8,801 bases of DNA from assembly GCA_030607895.1 (NCBI GenBank), contig JAUWJC010000142.1:1-8801 (forward strand). Reading direction: 5' to 3'. This document shows positions 1 through 5,921 of this stretch, piece by piece; the stretch's first letter is position 1; each line of letters begins with the position of its first letter. This DNA comes from Pirellulales bacterium (GTDB taxonomy: Bacteria; Planctomycetota; Planctomycetia; Pirellulales; Thermoguttaceae). The position numbers were made by a program, and so were the translations under genes. The notes below the pieces were generated by a model. It saw only the letters and a program-made list of their open reading frames with translations, was not told the origin of the DNA and did no database searches.

Positions 1-103
1 CGGCCCGGTCTTTGTGGTGCCGCAGGCAAAATACCGGGCCGACACGGCCCGGCTCTGAAACTCCCAAATACCGGGGGCCGACACGGCCCGGCTCTGAAAC
101 TCC
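1..103. repeat. tandem GC-rich hairpin repeats (two full copies, one partial)
   Basis: Two adjacent units at 29-64 and 66-103 share AAATACCGGG, then CCGACACGGCCCGG, then CTCTGAAACTCC; the second carries two extra G. In unit 1, CCGGGCCG (34-41) and CGGCCCGG (45-52) pair perfectly around the loop ACA. In unit 2, CCGGGGGCCG (71-80) and CGGCCCGG (84-91) pair with a two-G bulge. The window begins with CGGCCCGG (1-8), the right arm of a further, more diverged unit, so the array probably continues upstream. It ends 30 bp before the start of the nucleotidyltransferase-HEPN gene. No T-tract follows, so it is not an obvious intrinsic terminator. Function unknown. Confidence 0.7.
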
Positions 104-133
104 TGTATGGTTCCGGGGATTAGTGGACAAGTT

Positions 134-1024
134 ATGAAACGCTCCCTTCTCCCCCGATCGCGACACCAGGCTGCCCTGCTCCGCGAGATTACCGATGTGA
201 TCCGCGAGTTGGCCGGGGACGATCTGGCCATGCTGATTCTCTTTGGTTCGTACGCCCGAGGCGATTGGGTCGAGGATCGGTACGTCGAGGGCCACATCAC
301 CTACACCTACCAGAGCGATTTCGATTTGCTGGTCGTCACCGAGAAGCGTTCCAGCGCAACGGTTCGCGCCGAAGCCAGGCTCGTCGATGCCATCGACCGT
401 CGTCTGCAACGTCTGCGCCTGGACGAGCCGACCGCCAGCATCATCGTCGAGGACATCAAGAGTCTGAACAAGGACCTCGAGCGCGGCAGCTATTTCTTCA
501 CGGATATCAAGAAGGAGGGCGTACTGCTGTTCGACAACGGCCACCACAAACTGGCTCGGCGACGCAAGCTCGATCCCAAAGAGCGGCAAAAATACGCCCG
601 TGAGGATTACAATCATTGGTTCAAGAGCGCCAGCGAGTTTCTAGACACTACGTTCGACGACACAAGAAAAGGAAGATACAGCAAAGCTGCCTTTGAACTC
701 CACCAAGCCACCGAACGCTTCTTCACCGCTACGATCCTGGTCTTCACCAACTACAAACCCAAGACGCACGATATCAAGAAACTAGACCGTCAGGTCAGCA
801 ACCTGCACGCCGACTTTTTCACCGTGTTTCCGCGAGCAACACCAGAGCAGAAACACCTCTTCGATCTGCTCAAACGCGCTTACATCGACGCCCGCTACAA
901 GCGTGACTACAAGATTAGCAAGGCCGAACTAAAATACCTTGCCACCCGAGTCCGCAAGCTTCAAGACCTGACAAAGAAGGTTTGCCGCAAGGAGATCGTG
1001 AGGCTGGGACAAACGGACTCCTGA
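134..1024 (+). CDS. fused nucleotidyltransferase-HEPN domain protein
   Basis: A 296-residue protein with an N-terminal minimal nucleotidyltransferase (about 15-135) and a C-terminal HEPN domain (about 155-280). Seen directly: GSYARGD at 38-44 and SDFD at 61-64, the G-S and D-x-D elements that bind nucleotide and metal in the polymerase-beta fold. Then come GSYFFTDIKKEG (118-129) and a HEPN-like helical region ending in AYIDARYKRDY (249-259). G-S to D-x-D spacing is longer than in short MNT antitoxins because of an insert of aromatic and acidic residues. No clear Rx4-6H RNase motif sits at the usual HEPN site; R219-x5-H225 is the only spaced match and lies elsewhere. Separate MNT and HEPN proteins form toxin-antitoxin pairs in which MNT AMPylates HEPN. 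The fused form may regulate itself, but its substrate is unknown. ATG 134 fits the family-like MKRSLLP start better than ATG 107; neither has a clear ribosome site. Confidence 0.85.
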   Translation: MKRSLLPRSRHQAALLREITDVIRELAGDDLAMLILFGSYARGDWVEDRYVEGHITYTYQSDFDLLVVTEKRSSATVRAEARLVDAIDRRLQRLRLDEPTASIIVEDIKSLNKDLERGSYFFTDIKKEGVLLFDNGHHKLARRRKLDPKERQKYAREDYNHWFKSASEFLDTTFDDTRKGRYSKAAFELHQATERFFTATILVFTNYKPKTHDIKKLDRQVSNLHADFFTVFPRATPEQKHLFDLLKRAYIDARYKRDYKISKAELKYLATRVRKLQDLTKKVCRKEIVRLGQTDS

Positions 1025-1136
1025 GAGCCGGTTACCTTGAGAATAACAGAAGGGATCGTTCGACAAGCTCTGGGGGGAGCTGGCACGGCTTTTCGAGGTG
1101 GTATCGGAAAACGTGTAGGAAATCGCGCGAATATGG

Positions 1137-1165
1137 ATGACATTTCTCCGCCGGCGCCCTACAAT
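1137..1165 (+). promoter_or_regulatory. sigma70-type promoter for the large zinc-ribbon/DUF1559 gene
   Basis: ATGACA (1137-1142) and TACAAT (1160-1165) each match five of six consensus bases and are separated by exactly 17 nt. A start near 1172 would give a leader of about 60 nt before the GTG at 1235. The rest of the 210-bp gap after the HEPN gene (1025-1234) shows no other gene and no convincing terminator. Confidence 0.45.
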
Positions 1166-1234
1166 TAAGGAAGACCGTCGGAACCGGTCGTATGGGCTGG
1201 GGGGCGATGCTTCTCTAACTTTGCTGCCCGAAAC

Positions 1235-4200
1235 GTGGAAGAGCCGCTGTTTTCGATCTCCTGCACCACCTGCCAGGCCCGGCTGAGCGTCCGTAGCGAA
1301 TCGGCCGTCGGAGCGATACTTACGTGTCCGAAGTGCGGCAGCATGGTGCAAGTGGTGCCGCCGCCCGACTGGCAGCCCAACGCCGAACAGGAAACCGAAC
1401 AAGAAACCGAACAAGGTGGTCAACCGGCCGAAGGGGCGCCGGGCGATAGCGAAGCCCCGATCCAAAGCGAAGTCGATACCCCGATCCAAAACGAGGCCGA
1501 GGTTCCTGCCCAGACTGTTGCGGAATCCCCAACTCCAACAGCCGAGGCGGTGGAACCACCGCCGGTGGCATCGCCACTACCGGAACCGGCAGCCACTTGT
1601 GCCGCACAGCCGGAATCGGAACCGGAGCCTTTGGCGGCCTCGCCTTTGACGCCGGCGACCGGTTGGGTATCGCCAGCGGAGTTGTTGTGGCGAAAGTGGC
1701 TTCTGCTGGCCGGCGGGTCGATTGCCACCGTGGTGGTTGTGACGAGCGTGGTGTCGGTTCTGATTTCGCACCGCAAGCCGGAACCGGCGGCCCCGGTGGC
1801 AGCCGAAGCACCCGCCGCGCCAACGGCCGCCGTCAAGCCGACACCGGTCGAGCCGGCACCCGATCAAACAGCCGAGTCGGCCCTTCGACGTTGGCTGCCC
1901 GACGAGACACAGATGGTCTTCAGCTTGCGTCTTTCGAAGCTCACCCGCCAGTCGGCAGCCGATCGGTTGATCGGTGCGGCGGGAGAGGCCTGGGAGCAAT
2001 CGGTTGGCGCCCTGTTGCGCGGTCTGGGGCTAAAGCGCGACGGTATCAGCCGGATTGTCTGGGCGTCGACCGATCTGGCGTCATGGCCCGAAAAGGCCGT
2101 GGTGGTGATCCAATTATCGAAAGGCCACGACGCCCGGGCACTTCAGGCCGTCGGTGAGCCGGTGGACTTGCGGCTGAACACTGTGCAACTAGACACTGTA
2201 ACCTGCCGGTGCCTGCCAAAAAGCGCCTGGCCGCATCCGTTTGCGGCAATCGACCGCCGGACGATCGTCACCGGCCGAGCAGAATTATTGCGGCTGTTGT
2301 CCCATCGAACGGGGCCGAAAAAGGGACCAGGTTTAATTTGCCGGAACGGCCCGGAGGGTGCTTCGCACAAATTAAACCTGGTCCCTTTTTCGGCAATCGA
2401 CCGGCTTTGGAAGACGGTTGTGCCGGGTGCGGACGTTGCCGTGCTGATCGACTTGAGTGCCGCGCGTCGGGCCGGTTGGCGATTACCCGGCTCGCTGTTG
2501 GACGTTTGGCCGGCCGGCCGGCAAGCGTGGCGGCTGGTTTGGGAGGTGCCGCGGGGGCTCGGGCTTCGTCTCGAAGTGGACGACGCTGTGCGCGGCAAGT
2601 TGGGGTTGGTCTGCGAGGGCAAAACGGCTGCCGAGGAGGTCCGAGCCGCGTTGGATCAATTAGTCCCGGCAGCCAAAAACGCACTCCAAGCCCAAGAAAA
2701 AACCCTTGTCGATCGTCTTCAGTCGGGCCGACTCACGGCGGCCGTGGCCGGTCAGTACGAAGTGCTTCTCGGCCGGGGGCTGGCCGCCCTACGGAACGCA
2801 CAATGGGAGGTTGCCGAGGAAACGGTGTGGCTTCGGGCGGCTTTCGACACCGGTCCTTCCGTCCTGGCGCTGGCCCTGGTGGACAGCCGCCCGGCAATCC
2901 AGACCGACTGGTTGGCTGCCGCCCGAGGGGCCGATGAAGCCAACCAGCACCGGCTCCTGTCGGGCTTGGGCGGATACCGTCGGGCGGAAGGTTACTTCCC
3001 GGCCGGAGCGGTCGGCGGGGCGCTGCTGCCGCCGGAAACCCGCCTGAGTTGGATCGCCACGATGCTGCCCTACTACGGCCACGCGGATTGGCACCGACGG
3101 CTCCAGTTCGGCTATACCTGGAACGGCCGGCAGAACCGCCCCGTCACGCGGCAACCGCTCGCGGAAGTAGTCAATCCGGCACTGGGACCAGGCCGCACCG
3201 ACGCCGGGTTTCCGATAACGCATTACGTGGGCGTAGCCGGCGTGGGACCGGACGCCGGCCGGTTGAAGGTCGACCATCCCCGTGCCGGAGTGTTCGGCTT
3301 CGGACGCAAGACCCGGCTAAAAGACATCGTCGACGGGGCCGGCAACACCATCGCCGTACTGGGTGTCAAAAGTCGGCTGGGCGCCTGGGCGGCGGGCGGA
3401 GAGCCAACAGCCCGCGCGTTGACCAAACCGCCATACGTGAACGGACCGGACGGGTTCGGCAGCGGTCAGCCCGACGGCATGTTGGCCGGCATGGCCGACG
3501 GCTCGGTCCGCTTCATCTCCAAGAACGTCGATTCCCGCGTGTTGGAGCAATTGGCGACGATCAACGGAGGCGAGAACGACAAAACGCCCGAGAAACCGGA
3601 ACCAGTCGCGGCAAAGCCGGTCGAGAAACCCCCCGCGCCGCCGACTACGGACACAACCCGGCCCGGGCAGACGGCCGACGTGGCTGCCCGGCTGGCGCAG
3701 CGGATCCCGGCAATCGAACTTCGCGACCGGCCGTTGGGCGAAGCGGTCGAGTTCTTGGCCGCACTCGGCAACTTGCCGATCACGTTCGATCTGGACACCA
3801 TGGCCGAGTTGGGCGTTGGGTTGAACGACCCGGTCAGTGTGCGGCTTTCCGATGCCACGGTGGGTGAAATCCTCCGTAAGGTCCTTGCCGGTCGGGGACT
3901 CGACTACGTGATCGAATCCGGCCAGGTGCTGGTAACCGGTCCCGAGAACCGCCGCAGCGAACTCCGCCGCGTGCGATACACCGTCTCGGACCTGACCGAC
4001 GGCCGGCCGGCGGCGCTGGCCGAGCTTGCCGTGCTGGTCGAGAAGCTGGTTGCTCCCGATTCGTGGAGCAGCGCGGGCGGCCGGGGCTCGATCCGGCCGG
4101 AAACCGACGCACTAATAGTGACTCAAACGGCCCCCGTCCATCACCAGGTGCTTGTGTTCTGCGAAAAGCTCCGTGTCGCCCGGGGTGAATCGCTCAGAAG

Positions 4201-4783
4201 CCGGCTCGATCCAAGGCGGTTTGAACTGAGCAGCCGGCCGCTTCGGGCCCGAGCAAAACTCCAGCAGCCGGTGACCGTAAACTTCCACGACCCGACGCCG
4301 TTGGTCGAAATCACATCGCATCTGGCGGCCCTCAGCGGAACGAGCATTCTCATCGACCGGCTCTCGCTGGCGGCCGCTCGGATCGATCCCCAAGCGGCGT
4401 GTACTCTCACGGGTGAGAAGGAACCGCTCTCGGCCGCGCTTGTGAAACTGCTTGCGCCCCTCGGATTAGCATATCGGGCAATCGATGCCGATACGCTGGA
4501 GGTAACCACTCGCAAAGCGGCGGCCGACCGACTCGAGATCGAGTTCTACCGCGTGGACAAGCTCCTCTCGAAAGACCCAACCGCCGCGGCCCTGCTGGAG
4601 CGAATCAAGGCCCGGGTGGCCGCGTCCACCTGGAACGACGCGGGCGGACCGGGCGTGCTGCACTTCGACAAACCGGCCGGCTGCCTGATCGTCCTCCAAT
4701 CGCAAGCGATCCAGGCGGAACTCGAACGGCTATTGTCCACATGGCAGGCCGAACAGAAACGCCTATCGGACGCGAAACCCTAG
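1235..4783 (+). CDS. zinc-ribbon, single-pass membrane, DUF1559-like and STN-like multidomain protein
   Basis: A 1182-residue protein. Domains in order: a zinc ribbon with C10-x2-C13-x17-C31-x2-C34; a Pro/Glu/Thr-rich linker (about 45-150) with degenerate 8-residue repeats (75-106); one hydrophobic helix (about 155-177); a region with no recognised family (about 210-580). Next is a DUF1559-like segment (about 600-780) with RLSWIATMLPYY, a DGAGNTI motif, MADGSVRFIS (753-762) and an INGGE end. A Pro/Lys linker and two STN-like alpha/beta domains (about 826-901 and 1010-1090) follow. Predicted topology is a cytoplasmic ribbon with a large extracytoplasmic part. DUF1559 is greatly expanded in planctomycetes and normally follows a pilin-like N-terminus; here a zinc ribbon takes that place. 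Substrate and function are unknown. GTG 1235 is the only common start codon in frame after the upstream stop at 1166, and it places the ribbon at the N-terminus. Residues 360-386 are encoded by an inserted palindromic repeat. Confidence 0.85.
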   Translation: MEEPLFSISCTTCQARLSVRSESAVGAILTCPKCGSMVQVVPPPDWQPNAEQETEQETEQGGQPAEGAPGDSEAPIQSEVDTPIQNEAEVPAQTVAESPTPTAEAVEPPPVASPLPEPAATCAAQPESEPEPLAASPLTPATGWVSPAELLWRKWLLLAGGSIATVVVVTSVVSVLISHRKPEPAAPVAAEAPAAPTAAVKPTPVEPAPDQTAESALRRWLPDETQMVFSLRLSKLTRQSAADRLIGAAGEAWEQSVGALLRGLGLKRDGISRIVWASTDLASWPEKAVVVIQLSKGHDARALQAVGEPVDLRLNTVQLDTVTCRCLPKSAWPHPFAAIDRRTIVTGRAELLRLLSHRTGPKKGPGLICRNGPEGASHKLNLVPFSAIDRLWKTVVPGADVAVLIDLSAARRAGWRLPGSLLDVWPAGRQAWRLVWEVPRGLGLRLEVDDAVRGKLGLVCEGKTAAEEVRAALDQLVPAAKNALQAQEKTLVDRLQSGRLTAAVAGQYEVLLGRGLAALRNAQWEVAEETVWLRAAFDTGPSVLALALVDSRPAIQTDWLAAARGADEANQHRLLSGLGGYRRAEGYFPAGAVGGALLPPETRLSWIATMLPYYGHADWHRRLQFGYTWNGRQNRPVTRQPLAEVVNPALGPGRTDAGFPITHYVGVAGVGPDAGRLKVDHPRAGVFGFGRKTRLKDIVDGAGNTIAVLGVKSRLGAWAAGGEPTARALTKPPYVNGPDGFGSGQPDGMLAGMADGSVRFISKNVDSRVLEQLATINGGENDKTPEKPEPVAAKPVEKPPAPPTTDTTRPGQTADVAARLAQRIPAIELRDRPLGEAVEFLAALGNLPITFDLDTMAELGVGLNDPVSVRLSDATVGEILRKVLAGRGLDYVIESGQVLVTGPENRRSELRRVRYTVSDLTDGRPAALAELAVLVEKLVAPDSWSSAGGRGSIRPETDALIVTQTAPVHHQVLVFCEKLRVARGESLRSRLDPRRFELSSRPLRARAKLQQPVTVNFHDPTPLVEITSHLAALSGTSILIDRLSLAAARIDPQAACTLTGEKEPLSAALVKLLAPLGLAYRAIDADTLEVTTRKAAADRLEIEFYRVDKLLSKDPTAAALLERIKARVAASTWNDAGGPGVLHFDKPAGCLIVLQSQAIQAELERLLSTWQAEQKRLSDAKP
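2314..2394. repeat. perfect palindromic element, copy 1, in frame within the large CDS
   Basis: The left arm (2314-2340) and right arm (2368-2394) are perfectly complementary over 27 bp, around a 27-nt loop. The loop divides into three 9-nt mini-hairpins: CCG-GAA-CGG (2341-2349), CCC-GGA-GGG (2350-2358) and TGC-TTC-GCA (2359-2367). The total of 81 bp is exactly 27 codons and has no stop in the host gene's frame; it encodes KKGPGLIC near the start and KLNLVPFS near the end. A closely similar copy lies at 7403-7478. The layout resembles REP/MITE-type elements moved in trans by a REP-associated tyrosine transposase; that link is an inference, since no such gene is present here. Confidence 0.92.
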
Positions 4784-4829
4784 CCCGGGCTATTCGTGGC
4801 AACCAGTTGCGCAATCGGGCACTTAACCT

Positions 4830-4907
4830 GGTTCCCAAGCTCTGCTTGGGAACCCACTACTCTCCAGCAGTACGATGCGATGCGGTCCCAAGCAGAGCTT
4901 GGGACCG
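4830..4907. repeat. inverted pair of REP-like palindromes
   Basis: Hairpin A is GGTTCCCAAGC (4830-4840), TCT, then GCTTGGGAACC (4844-4854), an 11-bp perfect stem. Hairpin B is CGGTCCCAAGC (4883-4893), AGA, then GCTTGGGACCG (4897-4907), also 11 bp. The loops TCT and AGA are complementary, so B is an inverted copy of A, and the pair could also fold as one long hairpin across a 28-nt spacer. This is the arrangement of BIME-type REP pairs. It starts 46 bp after the stop of the large gene and has no T-tract. Confidence 0.85.
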
Positions 4908-5193
4908 AGTGCATCCACCGGCCTTGTCAGCCACTCGCAAGGCAGCAGACGGACCCTCCAATGGCACGGTAAGGACATCTGATACGCCGGCGAAATCGCC
5001 GAATCGAAATTTGTATATCAAGGCAAAATGAGATAAGCTTTATTTAGAGATACCAGGAGTGGCGCAAGAAACGCGTTGCATCCTTACTGGTGGGTGAAAA
5101 GCAACTTATCCACCACCTTATCTACGCATTGCGACTTATTCGATCGTTGGGCGAGTCAGGTCCGGCAACATTTGATCGTTTCGGCTTTTCACT

Positions 5194-5201
5194 AAAGGAG
5201 G
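5194..5201 (+). promoter_or_regulatory. strong Shine-Dalgarno that fixes the start at 5210
   Basis: AAAGGAGG lies 8 nt before the ATG at 5210. It decides against the longer reading from a GTG at 5090, which has no ribosome site and would put 40 non-signal residues before a clear signal peptide. Confidence 0.85.
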
Positions 5202-5209
5202 TCAGTCCA

Positions 5210-5869
5210 ATGTTTCGCCAGTTTATCGGTGTGCGCGCATGGCCCTTTCGGCTCCTGCCGGTGCTGCTAGTTTTTGCTTTGGTCGTTTCGTGGCAAGCCA
5301 TGCCGGCACTGTCTTCGGAAACGATCGTCCGCGTGGAAGAGGACTGGGAGTTGGTCGTCGGAACCCCCGACCCCAACACCGACGCTCCACAAGTCACCTG
5401 CGTAATCTCACCGGTGGCCAACACGGATGCGTACCACGGGGCGTTCGAGTTGAACCAGCAGAGCATGCCGGTCTTCGAGTCCGGGGGCGTGCAACTCCAG
5501 GTTTGGGAAGGTGAAGTGCCGATCAGCGACAGGAAGTACCCGATTTTGGCCATCCTGGTCCAGCCCGACGAAACCGTTGCCTGGACCCAATGCATGGAAC
5601 TCGACAACGGCGTTTTGACTTTCGAAATCATTTCCGGCAACTCGACAACCTGGGGGGCGTTCGGCGGGCAGGGTTACCTGAAAGCCGGCGTGAACTCGGC
5701 ACTGGCCGACTTGCACGGCTATGATCCGGCGGTTTCGGTGGAGAACTCGGGCATGGGTTACGCGGCGAATCGCGTGCAATCACTGGTGCTCAAAAGGGTT
5801 CGCCGTTACACATCAAATGGGGCAATCTTGGAGGACGACACCGTCAGAGTCGTTCACTCGCAAAACTAA
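5210..5869 (+). CDS. exported protein of unknown function, next to a TadG-like gene
   Basis: A 219-residue protein that I do not assign to a named family. The first 36 residues form a typical Sec signal: basic start with R3, R9 and R14, hydrophobic core LLPVLLVFALVV (15-26), then a likely cut after PALS (32-35). The mature part opens with VRVEEDWELVV, has two cysteines (in VTCVIS and WTQCME), is rich in Gly, Asn and Thr, and is probably beta-rich. No membrane helix follows, so the product is likely periplasmic or surface-located. It is separated by 52 bp, including a hairpin, from the TadG-like gene, and both have good ribosome sites, so they are probably one transcription unit. The neighbour suggests a role with a Flp-type pilus or surface apparatus; this is inferred from position only. 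Confidence 0.8.
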   Translation: MFRQFIGVRAWPFRLLPVLLVFALVVSWQAMPALSSETIVRVEEDWELVVGTPDPNTDAPQVTCVISPVANTDAYHGAFELNQQSMPVFESGGVQLQVWEGEVPISDRKYPILAILVQPDETVAWTQCMELDNGVLTFEIISGNSTTWGAFGGQGYLKAGVNSALADLHGYDPAVSVENSGMGYAANRVQSLVLKRVRRYTSNGAILEDDTVRVVHSQN

Positions 5870-5872
5870 ACC

Positions 5873-5898
5873 GGCGTCTCGGTCTTCACCGAGCCGCC
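5873..5898 (+). other. intercistronic hairpin before the TadG-like gene
   Basis: GGCG (5873-5876) plus CTCGGT (5878-5883) pair with ACCGAG (5888-5893) plus CGCC (5895-5898) around the loop CTTC, with one T/C mismatch. No T-tract follows. An alternative hairpin, AGCCG (5892-5896) with CGGCT (5903-5907), shares bases with the first and ends directly at the ribosome site AAAGAGG (about 5908-5914). The two cannot form together. This could adjust mRNA stability or translation of the downstream gene relative to the upstream one. Confidence 0.5.
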
Positions 5899-5921
5899 TG
5901 TTCGGCTAAAGAGGTATAGAG

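Larger units (their letters stand above)
4784..5209. other. intergenic region between the large CDS and the exported-protein gene
   Basis: No supported gene. It holds the paired REP-like hairpins at 4830-4907, a small hairpin CGGCG-AAAT-CGCCG (4988-5001) without a T-tract, and an AT-rich patch at about 5005-5055 that stands out from the GC-rich surroundings. That patch may hold the promoter for the next gene, but no pair of boxes there is convincing. The 3' end carries the ribosome site of the next gene. Confidence 0.6.

Noticed and set aside
29..103. CRISPR array
   Set aside because: The units are adjacent, without unique spacers of even length, and each unit is itself a hairpin plus tail; only two full units are seen.
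107..133. Start of the nucleotidyltransferase-HEPN gene at ATG 107
   Set aside because: It would add MVPGISGQV, which is not typical of the family, and lies only 4 nt after the hairpin array; ATG 134 gives a family-like start. The choice is not certain.
929..1489. Minus-strand frame of 186 residues across the gap before the large gene
   Set aside because: It overlaps both flanking genes, has no domain-like features, and the gap carries a + strand promoter.
3049..3867. + strand frame of 272 residues inside the large CDS
   Set aside because: Arg/Gly-rich composition typical of an out-of-frame reading of a GC-rich gene.
4988..5001. Hairpin CGGCG-AAAT-CGCCG as a terminator
   Set aside because: Short stem without a following T-tract.
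4741..5031. Open frame after and overlapping the end of the large CDS (96 residues)
   Set aside because: It overlaps the large gene in another frame and its middle (NLVPKLCLGT) is just the translation of the REP-like hairpin.
5088..5103. Sigma54-type -24/-12 promoter (GG-N10-GC spacing)
   Set aside because: Only the GG and GC elements and a few other bases match; several conserved positions differ.
5090..5209. N-terminal extension of the exported protein from GTG 5090
   Set aside because: No ribosome site at 5090, whereas AAAGGAGG precedes ATG 5210, which begins a textbook signal peptide.
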